Source: Actinomycetes bacterium | GTDB lineage: Bacteria > Actinomycetota > Actinomycetes > Propionibacteriales > Nocardioidaceae | Reading direction: 5' to 3' | DNA: 64,000 bases | Assembly (NCBI GenBank): GCA_023460975.1 | Contig: JAEWOG010000057.1 | Coordinates: 15,283 to 79,282, forward strand | In this document: positions 41,232 through 50,320 of the stretch, in pieces | How positions within the stretch are numbered: position 1 is the stretch's first letter | Layout: every line of letters starts with the position of its first letter | Notes under the pieces: model-generated | Seen by the model: the letters and a program-made list of their open reading frames with translations, nothing else | Told to the model about the DNA's origin: nothing | The model's database searches: none | Program-made: the position numbers and the translations under genes

Positions 41232-42974
41232 TCACTCGCTCTTCGGCGGCGGCTTGCAGATGACCGTGTCGCTGGGCGTGTAGGTGGTGTGGAAGTTCTC
41301 GGTCCGGACCAGCTCGCTCGACCCCGGCGTACGGAAGTAGCGCTTGACGTCGATGTCGAAGCCTCCGTAGCCCTGGTTGGCGACGCAGTCCTCCGTGGTC
41401 AGCGTGCGCGTCTGGGGCTGCGTGAAGGCGTACCGCTTGCCGGTCGAGGTCGTGATGTCCCACGTCTTGGTGGAGAAGAACTGGACGTTCGCCGAGCCCT
41501 GGCTCGACGGCGTGGACGGGTTGACCCACGAGTGGATCAGCACACCGTGATCCGTGTCGTTCTTGAACCTCAGGTCGACCGAGCCCCACGCCACGGTCGC
41601 CTCACGGCCCACCGGGTAGCGGCTGATGTAGAACGAGTGCGGCTTGTGCTCCACGTCCTCCAGGCCGGCGAAGAACATGCCGTTGAACAGCGTCGTGGCC
41701 ATCTGGGAGACCCCGCCACCGAGGTCCTCCTTGAAGATGCCGTTGCTGATCATGAAGCCCTCGGTGAACCCGTTCTCGCGGGTGCGCTCACCGACGGTCT
41801 CGTTGAGGCTGAACGTCTCGCCGGGCTTGAGGATCGTGCCGTCGACCAGCTCCGCGGCCCGACCGATGTTGATGTTGCGGTATTCGGCGTAGGGGAAGTA
41901 GGTCGTGAAGTCGGAGACCTTCTCCTTGATGCCGAGCGCCCGCGCGTCCTTCGTCGTGAACTCCGGCTGGGCCACCTGGGCCGTCAGCGCCAGGGTCCGC
42001 TCGCCGTCCGGGGCCGCCACCAGGTCGAGGAAGGCTCCCTCGAGCTGCGCGCTGTCGTACGTCACGCCGGGGCGCGCCTTGATGACCTTCGGTCGACCGT
42101 TGACGAGCCGTACGGTCGCGTCGACGGGCTCCCCGTCGACACTGATCTTGGAGCCCACGGCCTCGTGCAGCAGCGCCGGGTCGAGGGCCGGGACCAGCGT
42201 CGAGTCGGAGGGCGTCATCGACAGGGCCGCGGTGTAGTCGCGCGGGAACAGCTTGATCGTCGACCCCTCGAACTCGAGCTCGACGGGACCGCGCACCGCC
42301 GCGTTGGCGAACGAGTCGAGCGCGGCCTGCACGTCGGTCTCGTCGATGTCGGGCTGCAGGGTCTGGGTGCTCAGGTCGACGACCTCGTCGTCGGGGGCAA
42401 GCAAGGCCGCGGTCAGCGCTTCGCGCGTCGCGGTGGGCTCCAGCCCCTTGCCGTCCACCGGTGCCGTGGTGTCCACGGCGCCGTCGGCGAAGGTCACCGC
42501 GCCATCCACCGGGGCCACGCCGTGCGCACCGTCGAGGCGAGCCAGCGTGGCGTCGAACGCGGTCTGGTCGACCTCGACCACGGCCTCCAACTCGTCGCCA
42601 CCGGTGTAGTAGTTCCACAGGCGCTGGGGGTGCCAGCTGCGCGCGCCTCCCGCCTCGGCCACGGAGGCGTCGTAGTCGACGCTGAAGCCGAGGTCTTCGG
42701 CGGTCACTGTGTTTTCGGTGCCGTCGACAGTGATCCGGATCGGGCGCCCCACCCTGTCGGCGAGGCCCGCCTGCAGGCGCTCGGCGGCCTCGGCGTGCGG
42801 GTGGCCGCCGATCGCGACCCCCGAGACCTCGGTGCCGCGCGGGACGTTGTCACTGGCGCCGTAGTAGGCGGCGACGTAGAGACCTCCGAAGAGCACGAGC
42901 AGGCCCAGGAGGAGCCATGCGACCACTCGGCCGCCGGTCTTGTCCTGGGTTGAGGTTGCGGGCGCCTTCGACAC
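41232..42974 (-). CDS. VanW-family membrane-anchored protein
   Basis: A 580-residue protein with an N-terminal membrane segment (VVAWLLLGLLVLFGGLYVAAYY). Two repeats of a putative peptidoglycan-binding module follow (IGGHPHAEAAERLQAGLADR and a second near residue 200), then a VanW domain (LNETVGERTRENGFTEGFMI, EDLGGGVSQMATTLFNGMFF, KNDTDHGVLIHSWV). VanW proteins are linked to envelope or glycopeptide contexts but their biochemistry is unclear. GTG 42974 is the start. It converges on the AspRS-like gene with 2 bp between stops. Confidence 0.92.
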   Translation of the reverse strand: MSKAPATSTQDKTGGRVVAWLLLGLLVLFGGLYVAAYYGASDNVPRGTEVSGVAIGGHPHAEAAERLQAGLADRVGRPIRITVDGTENTVTAEDLGFSVDYDASVAEAGGARSWHPQRLWNYYTGGDELEAVVEVDQTAFDATLARLDGAHGVAPVDGAVTFADGAVDTTAPVDGKGLEPTATREALTAALLAPDDEVVDLSTQTLQPDIDETDVQAALDSFANAAVRGPVELEFEGSTIKLFPRDYTAALSMTPSDSTLVPALDPALLHEAVGSKISVDGEPVDATVRLVNGRPKVIKARPGVTYDSAQLEGAFLDLVAAPDGERTLALTAQVAQPEFTTKDARALGIKEKVSDFTTYFPYAEYRNINIGRAAELVDGTILKPGETFSLNETVGERTRENGFTEGFMISNGIFKEDLGGGVSQMATTLFNGMFFAGLEDVEHKPHSFYISRYPVGREATVAWGSVDLRFKNDTDHGVLIHSWVNPSTPSSQGSANVQFFSTKTWDITTSTGKRYAFTQPQTRTLTTEDCVANQGYGGFDIDVKRYFRTPGSSELVRTENFHTTYTPSDTVICKPPPKSE

Positions 42975-42984
42975 GCCGTCGATC

Positions 42985-43338
42985 CTAGGTCGCGGCTGGT
43001 CGTTCGTCGGTATCCACGCTCCGGCGTGGACGAACCGGCATCGTCACCGTGACCACGACGACGAGGGCCGCCCCGGCCGCGAGGTAGGTGTATCCCATGA
43101 CGTTGCCCGGCACCAGGTAGTCGCCCTCGGGGCGGCTGATGGCGCCGTACGCGGCGACCGCCACCCAGCCCAGCGCGAACGGCAGGCGGCCCCACCACCG
43201 CTCGGACAGGGCCCGCAGCGACACCAGCGCGGTGACGAGTCCGAGCGCCAAGCCCCAGCCGTACTGGTGGAGCAGCAGCGCCGCGGCCCCCACCACGACG
43301 CCAGCCGCGAAGGACACCAGAGCCAGGACGAACCTCAC
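42985..43338 (-). CDS. DUF6113-like small membrane protein
   Basis: A 117-residue protein with four hydrophobic segments (FVLALVSFAAGVVVGAAALLL, WGLALGLVTALVSL, LPFALGWVAVAAYGAI, TYLAAGAALVVVVTVTM) and a basic/acidic tail. It resembles the actinobacterial DUF6113 family found next to mshB. GTG 43338 overlaps the mshB stop by 4 bp (GTGA), so the pair is translationally coupled. No function is known. Confidence 0.8.
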   Translation of the reverse strand: MRFVLALVSFAAGVVVGAAALLLHQYGWGLALGLVTALVSLRALSERWWGRLPFALGWVAVAAYGAISRPEGDYLVPGNVMGYTYLAAGAALVVVVTVTMPVRPRRSVDTDERPAAT

Positions 43339-44252
43339 GCCTCGCCGAGCCCCGCGAACAGGTCGGACTCCCAGCCGTCGTCGGCCACGGGGCCGCGCTC
43401 ACCCTTGGCGAGGCTGAAGAACTCCTCAGCCATGTGCCCGCCACCGCTCTCGGCGCCCTGGAAGAAGAAGTCGTCCTCCTTGACCTGTGACCGGTGCTGG
43501 CGCAACGCCTCGATCTTGCGCTCGACGAGGCCGGCGCCGCTGATGCGTGCGTCGAGGAGGTCGTCGGGGGTGACCCAGCGACCGAAGTCGCCGTCCGGGT
43601 CCATGCCACCGAACGCCTCGGTGTCGCCCGCCTCGCGCAGCTGGCGCAGGCCGTCGCGCATCCTGCTCTCGCTGATGCCGCTCCAATAGACCTTGTCGAT
43701 CTCGTGCGGCGTCCCCAGGTCGGGGCGGTAGGAACGCACCGCGGCGAGCTGGGTGGCATACATCGCGACCCGGTGGGCCTGGATGTGGTCGGGGTGGCCG
43801 TAGCCGCCGAACTCGTTGTAGGTCACCAGCACCTGTGGACGCGTCTCACGGATCACGGCCACGAGGTGGTCGGCTGCCTCGGTGAGGTCGGCGTGCCAGA
43901 AGGCGTTGTCATGAATCGTGTCGGCGGCGACCGCATGCCCGGACTCGTGCCACTTCATCCCCGAGTCGCGGTAGGTGCCGAACCCGCCCAGGAAGCGGTG
44001 GTCGGTGACGCCCAGGACCTTCATGGCCCGCTCCAGCTCACCCTGGCGGTGCTCCCCCAGCGAGTCGTCGCGGTCGGCGGCCATGTGCTCCCACTCGGGC
44101 ACCAGCACCTCGCCCATCTCGCCGGCCGTGCAGGTCACAAGCGTCACCTGCGCGCCCTCGTCGACGTACTTCGCCATCACGACGCCGGAGACGATGCACT
44201 CGTCGTCGGGGTGCGCGTGGACGAGCAGGATGCTGCGCTCGGGAGTGGTCAT
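43335..44252 (-). CDS. mshB: Mycothiol deacetylase MshB (GlcNAc-Ins deacetylase)
   Basis: A 305-residue zinc-dependent LmbE-family deacetylase that makes GlcN-inositol in mycothiol synthesis. The zinc motif HAHPDDE is at residues about 12-18, with the third ligand in YGHPDHIQAHR. Family markers are TCTAGEMGEV and the C-terminal DDFFFQGAESGGG. ATG 44252 (MTTPERSILLVHAHPDDE) is clear. Mca is a close relative, but the length and context with DUF6113 favour MshB. Confidence 0.92.
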   Translation of the reverse strand: MTTPERSILLVHAHPDDECIVSGVVMAKYVDEGAQVTLVTCTAGEMGEVLVPEWEHMAADRDDSLGEHRQGELERAMKVLGVTDHRFLGGFGTYRDSGMKWHESGHAVAADTIHDNAFWHADLTEAADHLVAVIRETRPQVLVTYNEFGGYGHPDHIQAHRVAMYATQLAAVRSYRPDLGTPHEIDKVYWSGISESRMRDGLRQLREAGDTEAFGGMDPDGDFGRWVTPDDLLDARISGAGLVERKIEALRQHRSQVKEDDFFFQGAESGGGHMAEEFFSLAKGERGPVADDGWESDLFAGLGEA

Positions 44253-44280
44253 GGGGCAAGCCTAGGAGGTGGCACCGACA

Positions 44281-44559
44281 TCATTGGTCGGCGCGCTTGA
44301 TCCGCTTCGGCGCAGTGGGCAGGACCAACGGGGTGGCGGCGGGCGCTGGCGCGTCGTCGAAGTCCAGCCACCCCTCGAGCTCCTCGCACATCACGTCCAG
44401 CACGAACTCCGGGGCATCGGACAGCACCGCCCACGGGTGGTCATCCTCATCGTCCTCGCCCGCCAGACGCTCGCGGTGGGACTCGGCCGCATACCCGGCG
44501 GCCCGCAGCCGCGCCACGGCAGCCAGGGCCGTCTCCTCGTCGAAGAAGATCGCTCGCAC
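44281..44559 (-). CDS. Small hypothetical protein
   Basis: A 92-residue protein starting MRAIFFDEETALAAVARLRA, with an acidic centre (GEDDEDDHPWAV) and a Pro-rich end. The first 60 residues look like a ferredoxin-like alpha/beta domain. No signal peptide is present. GTG 44559 is the start; it lies 51 bp from the divergent ATG at 44611. It is conserved-looking but of unknown function. Confidence 0.75.
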   Translation of the reverse strand: MRAIFFDEETALAAVARLRAAGYAAESHRERLAGEDDEDDHPWAVLSDAPEFVLDVMCEELEGWLDFDDAPAPAATPLVLPTAPKRIKRADQ

Positions 44560-44610
44560 GGGCCCAGTCTCGCACCCACGCCCGGAGCCGGCGTCGCTAC
44601 GGTGGGCACC

Positions 44611-45744
44611 ATGCACCCTGTCGGCGAGGCCCCGTCCGCGGCCGGTGGGGCATCCGACCTCGCGGTGCGGGGCGTCCATCTGGAACGCACGCGGGAGAAC
44701 GCGCTGGCCATCTCCCGGCTCCACTCTCACGCGGCCGCGCGCATCGGCCTCACCGGCCTGCTCGACGACCTCAAGTGGCCGCTGCGCCGGGCGCCGGTCG
44801 TGCCGCGACTGCTCGGCCGAGCCGTGGACCGCGCCTGGACGTGGACCCCGTACGACCGGGCCGACGCCTCGTGGTGGCCCCAGGGGATCGCGACCGCCCA
44901 CGACGCGCCCGACCGCTCCCTCACCGAGGGCCGCCGGGTGCTGGCCACGACCTGGTACGCCAAGGAGGTCGACGGGATCAAGCGCGGCTCCCGCATCACC
45001 TTCGTCGACCTCGACCACCGTCGCTACCGGCACGTCCTGCTCGTCGTACCGACGCTGGCCCCGGACGGGTCGCTGCGCCTCGAGCCACTGCACGTCCACG
45101 CCGGCGGCATCGTCTGGTCGGGGTCCTGGCTCCACGTCGCCGCCACCGCGCGCGGGTTTGTCAGCGCCCACGTGGACGACCTGTTCCGCGTGGGCGGGAG
45201 CGACGGCGGACCCGCCGACTTCGGCCTCACCCCGGCGGGCCTCTCCTCGTACGGCCACCGGTGGGTCCTTCCCGTCCGGATGACCCACCGCGCCGTCACC
45301 GACGAGGGCCACCAGCAGTTGCGCTACTCCTTCCTCTCCCTCGACGCAGCCTCGGATCCGCCCGCGCTCGTCGCCGGCGAGTACGCGCTCAACACCGACT
45401 CCTCGACCCGCATCGCCCGCTACGCGCTCGAGCCCCAGTCGTGGGAACTCGCGCGCGAGCAGGACGGCGTGTCCCGTCCCGTCCTGCTCGACGACGGCGG
45501 AGTCATCCGGATGCAGGGCGCCGCCCAGGCGAGAGGCCGTACGTATCTGTCGACCTCGAACGGCCCGTGGCTGCCCGGCACCGTCCATGTGGGCCACCCG
45601 GGCGACTTCGCGGCGCGGCGGTGGGCCATGCCGATGGGCCCCGAGGACCTCACCTACACCCCAGCCACCGACCGGTTGTGGACGGTCACCGAGCACCCGA
45701 GGCGTCGCTGGATCGTCTCGATGCGGCGCAGCTGGTTCGACTGA
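44611..45744 (+). CDS. Hypothetical protein, beta-rich
   Basis: A 377-residue protein without signal peptide. It has a short N-terminal helical part (RTRENALAISRLHSHAAARI), then strands with WYAKEVDGIKRGSRITFVDL, YRHVLLVVPTL, GGIVWSGSWLHVAATARGF, and a C-terminal segment (EDLTYTPATDRLWTVTEHPR) that looks like a propeller closing strand. A single beta-propeller is plausible. No catalytic motif is recognised. ATG 44611 is favoured. Convergent with the thioesterase-like gene. Confidence 0.75.
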   Translation: MHPVGEAPSAAGGASDLAVRGVHLERTRENALAISRLHSHAAARIGLTGLLDDLKWPLRRAPVVPRLLGRAVDRAWTWTPYDRADASWWPQGIATAHDAPDRSLTEGRRVLATTWYAKEVDGIKRGSRITFVDLDHRRYRHVLLVVPTLAPDGSLRLEPLHVHAGGIVWSGSWLHVAATARGFVSAHVDDLFRVGGSDGGPADFGLTPAGLSSYGHRWVLPVRMTHRAVTDEGHQQLRYSFLSLDAASDPPALVAGEYALNTDSSTRIARYALEPQSWELAREQDGVSRPVLLDDGGVIRMQGAAQARGRTYLSTSNGPWLPGTVHVGHPGDFAARRWAMPMGPEDLTYTPATDRLWTVTEHPRRRWIVSMRRSWFD

Positions 45745-45761
45745 GCCTCACGGGTTGACCT

Positions 45762-46565
45762 TCAGCGCGGGAGCTTGGCGAGTTGCCGGCTCTGGGCAAC
45801 CAGGCGACCAGCCGAGTCCCACACCTCGCAGTCCTCCTCGAACAGACCGCCCGCGACATTGCGGGTGCGGTGGGAGACCTTGAGCCACCCCGGCGCCGGG
45901 CGGGCCCGGACGTGCGCGGTGAACTCCATCGTCGGCGCCCACCCGGGCCGGCCGAGGTCGAAGGTGACCGGCGGCAGCGCGTCGCACACCAGGAGCAGCG
46001 TCAGCGGGTCTGGCTCGCGCTCGTCGTTGAGGCGGAACCACGCCTGGATGTGGCCGCGTCCGGACGGCTCCCCCAGCGCCCATCCGATCGTGGCCGGGTC
46101 GAACAGCATCTGGAAGCGGTCCATCAGCGGGGCGATGCGCTTCATCTCCTCCGGCGCCATGCTGCCGGGAACGCATGCCTCGCGCGGCGGCAGCTCGGGC
46201 TCCACCGACGTCGTCTCCACCTCGTCCGTCAGCGCGTCGAGGTCCCCGTACGTCGCCAGCGCCGTCATCCGCACCGCGCCGTCCTGGACGAGCTCGGCGG
46301 ACACGGTGCTCGTCCCGCGGCCGGCCCGCAGCGTACGGACCTCAACCTCGGCAGGACCGCCCGTGGCGGCCGAGAGGAAGTACGCGCTCAGCGTCAGCGG
46401 GTCCGGGTGCTGCTCCAGGGCGCGGCTGATCGCCGTCCCGAGCACGCCCATCTGGTAGCCGCCGTTGATGCCGCCGCCCACGCTCCACGTCGGATCGAGC
46501 TCACCGGCGAACCTGCCCGGCGCGATCTCGTCCAGAGCCGTGTGCGCGTCCCACTCCGAAACCAT
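45762..46565 (-). CDS. Acyl-CoA thioesterase-like (4HBT/TesB-type) protein
   Basis: A 267-residue double hot-dog protein of the TesB-like thioesterase group. The first half has WSVGGGINGGYQMGVLGTAI and LSAYFLSAATGGPAEVEV; the second half has PTMEFTAHVRARPAPGW and DCEVWDSAGRLVAQSRQLAK. Such proteins hydrolyse acyl-CoA esters in the cytoplasm; chain length is not predictable. ATG 46565 gives a normal N-terminus (MVSEWDAHTAL). It lies 9 bp upstream of the YhhN-like stop. Confidence 0.85.
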   Translation of the reverse strand: MVSEWDAHTALDEIAPGRFAGELDPTWSVGGGINGGYQMGVLGTAISRALEQHPDPLTLSAYFLSAATGGPAEVEVRTLRAGRGTSTVSAELVQDGAVRMTALATYGDLDALTDEVETTSVEPELPPREACVPGSMAPEEMKRIAPLMDRFQMLFDPATIGWALGEPSGRGHIQAWFRLNDEREPDPLTLLLVCDALPPVTFDLGRPGWAPTMEFTAHVRARPAPGWLKVSHRTRNVAGGLFEEDCEVWDSAGRLVAQSRQLAKLPR

Positions 46566-46574
46566 GCCCGAAGC

Positions 46575-47291
46575 CTAGGTCGTGACCCGCTCGCCGCTGA
46601 GGACGCGGTCGGGGGCGCGGTCCGCGGCGTCGCGCTGCAGCACGGCGCGGGTCAGCAGACTCTGCCCGGCGATGTAGGTCACCATCACGACGAAGCCGCC
46701 CAGCGCGAAGTCGAGGGCCTCCCACCCGGAGAACGCGCGCAGGCCGATCAAAGCGTCCGAGAAGACGAAGAGCGCCCCGCCCCAGGCGCCCGCCCGGCCG
46801 AGTCCCGGCGCGAGCAGCGCCATGCCCACAAGGAGCACCGCGTACGCCGCGACCGGAAGCGTGACCCACCCCGCGTTGGGGGCGATCACCGCGATGAGCC
46901 CGGCCAGCGTGACGGCCGCGATGACCACCGCCGTACGGCTGCGCAGTGCCGAGCGGGACCGGTAGGGCCAGAACGCGGCCACGTACGTCGCCTGCGCGAG
47001 CGCGAACCCGCCAACCATCAACCCGAACCCCTCGATCGCGAAGAGTTCGGGCAACGGCTGGTCGCGGGCGAAGCGCGGCAGCGTGTCCCCCAGCCACGAG
47101 AAGCCCAGGGCCCACGCCGCCAGCCGGACGACACGGCCGTACGGGCGCGGCGCGGACGTCAGCAGCACCGCCGCCAGCAGCGGCATGAGCATGATCTGGG
47201 TGACGTCACCGACGACGGACTCCGAGGCCACCACGAGCGAGGCGAGGTGGACGAGACTGACGAGCGCGAACGCGATGAGGGCAAGCGGCAT
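46575..47291 (-). CDS. Lysoplasmalogenase-like (YhhN) membrane protein
   Basis: A 238-residue integral membrane protein with about eight helices. YhhN-family markers include LMPLLAAVLL, FSWLGDTLPRF, FALAQATYVAAF and ALFVFSDALIGLRAF. Characterised members hydrolyse lysoplasmalogens. The conserved Asp residues in WLGD and SDALI are present. ATG 47291 is chosen; an in-frame extension further upstream lacks hydrophobic character. It may be co-transcribed with the secreted-protein gene upstream or start from its own promoter. Confidence 0.85.
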   Translation of the reverse strand: MPLALIAFALVSLVHLASLVVASESVVGDVTQIMLMPLLAAVLLTSAPRPYGRVVRLAAWALGFSWLGDTLPRFARDQPLPELFAIEGFGLMVGGFALAQATYVAAFWPYRSRSALRSRTAVVIAAVTLAGLIAVIAPNAGWVTLPVAAYAVLLVGMALLAPGLGRAGAWGGALFVFSDALIGLRAFSGWEALDFALGGFVVMVTYIAGQSLLTRAVLQRDAADRAPDRVLSGERVTT

Positions 47292-47332
47292 GCGGGGCAC
47301 CCTAGGCCCCGCGCCGCCCCCGTGTACGCGGG

Positions 47333-48496
47333 TCAGCGGCGCCGTGCGCTGAAACTGACCTGGGCGGTGCATCCCACCAAGAGCCCGGCATCCTGGAGAA
47401 CCACGCCGCGGACCCGGTCCTTGGTGAAGCGGACGTCGAGGCGCTGGTCCCACACGTAGCCGTCACCTGAGCCCTCGACCCACAGGTCGATCCGGTTGCT
47501 CACCGGCAGCGAGATGCGCTCGCCGAACTCGATCGTGGAGCCCTGGCAGGTCTCGGTCGGGCGGGCGGTGACCTTGGAGATCCAGCGGCGGTTCTTGGAA
47601 CCACCGACGGTGATCCGCACCCGCTTGTCGGCGCTGCGGTACGTGCCGGGGCGCACCAGCTCGGCCCGCTTGACGCGCGCGATGGCGAGCTGGGACGACG
47701 CGTTCACCTCGCCTGCGGTGATGGTCAAGGGGACAGTTGCCTTGGCCTTCTTCTTGGCCAGCTTGACCGTGATCGCGAACGTGGCCGTCCGGCCCGCCTC
47801 CAGCACCGGGATCGTCGTCTGCCCGCCCAGGGAGACGCCCTTGGCGGAGCCCGACAGCGTCAGCTCGTTGACGGTGAGTTCGCCTGTGTTGCGGACCGAG
47901 ACCCACGCGGTCGTGGCGCCGTCGCGGACCTTGACCTTCTGCACGGGCAGCACCTCGATGGCGCTCGTCAGCATCGTCGGGGCCAGGGTCCCGCTCATGC
48001 GATCGGTGAGGACGACGTCGTTGGACGTCTTGTCCTCGGGCAGGGAGCGACGGTAGAGGTCGGCGTCGAAGCAGTCGTACGTCTCACCGATGCGCACCAG
48101 CGGCATGGCCACGTCGAAGGTCACCGCGTCGCCGGCGACGCTCACACCAGCGGCCATCTCCCCGCCGAGGTCGCTGGACAGGCGGCTCGCGCCGACGCAG
48201 CGGCCGTCGGTGAGGGCACCGAGCTGGACGACGAGACGACCGGGGCTGCTCGGGTCGACGGCCCCGCCGAGCCGGACGGTCCCCGTGAGGCGGCTGTCCT
48301 GGGCGTTGAGCTTGACGTCGCCCCCGGCCAGGACGTTCGCGCCCGCCTCTCCCGGCGACGGGTAGCCCGAGACGTGCGTGGTCAACGACCCCGACCACGA
48401 GTCCACCGGGTTGGTCGGCGTGGACTGTGCTGGAGCCCCCGTCAGAGTCACCCCTGCGATCAACGTGGTGATGGTCAGTGCTCGCGTGAGCCTCAT
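47333..48496 (-). CDS. Secreted beta-rich protein
   Basis: A 387-residue exported protein. The signal peptide (ALTITTLIAGVTLTGAPAQS) is followed by a beta-strand domain with a Cys pair (DGRCVGAS, YDCFDAD) and a CARDB/Ig-like module (TTAWVSVRNTGELTVNELTL to TFAITVKLAKKKAKATVPL). A C-terminal domain with another Cys pair (TETCQGST, LVGCTAQ) ends in Arg-Arg-Arg. It shares the Lys-rich strand style of the other secreted proteins here. ATG 48496 fits the signal peptide. Unknown function. Confidence 0.8.
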   Translation of the reverse strand: MRLTRALTITTLIAGVTLTGAPAQSTPTNPVDSWSGSLTTHVSGYPSPGEAGANVLAGGDVKLNAQDSRLTGTVRLGGAVDPSSPGRLVVQLGALTDGRCVGASRLSSDLGGEMAAGVSVAGDAVTFDVAMPLVRIGETYDCFDADLYRRSLPEDKTSNDVVLTDRMSGTLAPTMLTSAIEVLPVQKVKVRDGATTAWVSVRNTGELTVNELTLSGSAKGVSLGGQTTIPVLEAGRTATFAITVKLAKKKAKATVPLTITAGEVNASSQLAIARVKRAELVRPGTYRSADKRVRITVGGSKNRRWISKVTARPTETCQGSTIEFGERISLPVSNRIDLWVEGSGDGYVWDQRLDVRFTKDRVRGVVLQDAGLLVGCTAQVSFSARRR

Positions 48497-48580
48497 GGTG
48501 GTCGCTTCCCCAATCTGTGTCCGAGACAGGCGGCAGGGCCAGTGGCGGCGCGCCCGACCGGTCACTACTTCCCGGTAGCC

Positions 48581-48596
48581 ACAGGTTGAAACCTGT
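48581..48596. promoter_or_regulatory. 16-bp palindrome in a divergent intergenic region
   Basis: ACAGGTTGAAACCTGT has perfect 7-bp arms around GA. It lies between the secreted-protein start (48496) and the deazaflavin-type nitroreductase start (48690). This is consistent with a dimeric repressor site; no regulator is adjacent. Confidence 0.55.
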
Positions 48597-48689
48597 TCCA
48601 TCCGATCGGGATCGCGCCAGAGGGGTCACATCTGTGCGCTCCGCGCGCTAGCGTTCCGGCGGCCCCGTCCCTACGTCGATCGAGATCCC

Positions 48690-49184
48690 ATGGCCCGCTA
48701 CTCCCTGCCCGACGAACGCCCACCCGGCCTCGACTCGCCGTGGACGGTGCGTCTGATCAAGTTCGGCGCCCGCGCCCAGGTCGCCGTCTTCAAGGCGACC
48801 AACGGGCGGATCGGGTCCCGATGGCGAATCGGTGCCGGCCAGGACAAGCCCGTGCCCACGCTGCTGCTGGAACACGTGGGCCGCAAGTCGGGCCGCCGGT
48901 TCACCACTCCCCTGCTCTACCTCGTCGACGGTGACGACCTCGTGGTCGTCGCCTCCCAGGGCGGCCTGCCCAAGAACCCGCAGTGGTACGCCAACCTGAT
49001 GGCCTCCCCCGACACCGTGGTGCACCTGCGTGGCCGCCGGGGCCTCGCCGTCCGCGCCCGCCTCGCCCCCACCGAAGAACGCGCAGCGCTGTGGCCGCGC
49101 CTCGTGGAGCTGTACGCCGACTTCGACAAGTACGCCGAGTGGGCGGACCGGGAGATCCCGGTCATGGTGCTCGAGCCGCGCTGA
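48690..49184 (+). CDS. Deazaflavin (F420)-dependent nitroreductase-family protein
   Basis: A 164-residue split-beta-barrel protein of the Ddn family. The core is PTLLLEHVGRKSGRRFTTPL, LVVVASQGGLPKNPQWYANL and WPRLVELYADFDKYAEW. F420H2-dependent reduction of quinones or nitro compounds is known in the family. ATG 48690 (MARYSLPDERPP) is clear. The 16-bp palindrome upstream may control it. Confidence 0.9.
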   Translation: MARYSLPDERPPGLDSPWTVRLIKFGARAQVAVFKATNGRIGSRWRIGAGQDKPVPTLLLEHVGRKSGRRFTTPLLYLVDGDDLVVVASQGGLPKNPQWYANLMASPDTVVHLRGRRGLAVRARLAPTEERAALWPRLVELYADFDKYAEWADREIPVMVLEPR

Positions 49185-49264
49185 GGCCCTCGTACGACTG
49201 CCCCCGGCCCCTGCCACCGCTGGGGGGCACAGAAGGCCTCCACCGAGGGGTGGACAATGACGGG

Positions 49265-50320
49265 GTGAACGACTCGCTGCCCGCGGCCACGGCCGGCTGG
49301 GTGCAGCAGTTGTTCTCCCTCGGCCCTCACGCCGGGTCCCACCGGGTCGCGCTGCGCGCTGCGTTCTCCGTGGGCGTGCCGCTGCTGGTGCTGTGGGCGG
49401 CGGGGCGCATGGACTGGTCCATCTACGCGGCCTTCGGAGCGTTCACGTCTCTGTACGGCCGCAACGACGTCCACCGATCCCGACTCCAGATGCAGGCGCG
49501 CATCGGCCTCCTGCTCACGGCCTCCGTTGTGCTCGGGGTCGCCGTGGGATTGTCGGAGCACCGGGGATGGCTGGCGGTTCCCGTCGCGGCGGTGGTCGCC
49601 GCCATCGGCTCGCTGGCCTCGGACGCCCAGGGCTGGCACCCGCCGGGGCCGCTGTTCCTGGTGTTCGCCTTCTCGGCGTGCGCCTCCATCCCCTCCCAGC
49701 CCGCGGACCTGGTGGTGGGCGGCCTCGTGGCTGCGGCCACGGCCGCGTTCGCCGCACTGGTGGGGGCGGCTGGCTCGTGGTGGCGGGCGGCGCGATCACC
49801 GGCAGGGGCCGTGCGTACGGTGCCGCGCCCGGGCAACTGGTCGGAGGTCGCGGTGCGCCACGTCCTGCGATGCAGCCTGGGCTGCCTCCTGGCTGGGTCG
49901 CTGGCCACCGGGCTCGGGATCGGGCATCCGTACTGGGCGATGGTCTCCGCCGTGGTCCCGCTGGTGGCGCGCGACTTCGGAGCCCAGGCCGTACGCGGCG
50001 CCCAGCGCATCCTGGGGACCTTCGCGGGGCTGGTGGTGGCGGGCGCGCTGCTGTGGCTCGACCTGCCCGCGCTGGCGCTGATCGGCGTTGTCGTCGTCCT
50101 GCAGGCCACGGCCGAGCTGTGGATCGGGCGCAACTACGCCCTCGCCCTGCTGGCGGTGACTCCCTTGGCGCTGCTGATGATCGACCTGGTCAAACCCACC
50201 GAGGCCAGCGTCCTGCTCGCCGACAGGGCCGTCGAGACCGTGATCGGGGTGGGTGTCGGGTTGGCGTTGGGCTGGGCCACCCGGCCGCGGGGCCGTACGG
50301 CTCCTCCGGTCAGCGGCTGA
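49265..50320 (+). CDS. FUSC-family membrane protein
   Basis: A 351-residue membrane protein with two blocks of hydrophobic helices, at residues about 25-175 and 205-345. It contains WSIYAAFGAFTSLYGRNDVH and GHPYWAMVSAVVPLVARDFG, typical of fusaric-acid-resistance-like (FUSC) transporters. GTG 49265 (MNDSLPAATAGW) is chosen; GTG 49250 is possible. The 3' end overlaps the convergent GNAT gene by 11 bp. Substrate unknown. Confidence 0.88.
   Translation: MNDSLPAATAGWVQQLFSLGPHAGSHRVALRAAFSVGVPLLVLWAAGRMDWSIYAAFGAFTSLYGRNDVHRSRLQMQARIGLLLTASVVLGVAVGLSEHRGWLAVPVAAVVAAIGSLASDAQGWHPPGPLFLVFAFSACASIPSQPADLVVGGLVAAATAAFAALVGAAGSWWRAARSPAGAVRTVPRPGNWSEVAVRHVLRCSLGCLLAGSLATGLGIGHPYWAMVSAVVPLVARDFGAQAVRGAQRILGTFAGLVVAGALLWLDLPALALIGVVVVLQATAELWIGRNYALALLAVTPLALLMIDLVKPTEASVLLADRAVETVIGVGVGLALGWATRPRGRTAPPVSG

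Noticed and set aside
41148..42953. A 601-codon + strand frame opposite the VanW gene
   Set aside because: Antisense shadow with no hydrophobic or domain signal; the minus-strand VanW domain is clear.
44281..45696. A 471-codon minus-strand frame covering the 377-residue hypothetical gene
   Set aside because: Only its last 92 codons (from GTG 44559) look like protein; the rest is antisense to a better frame at 44611-45744.
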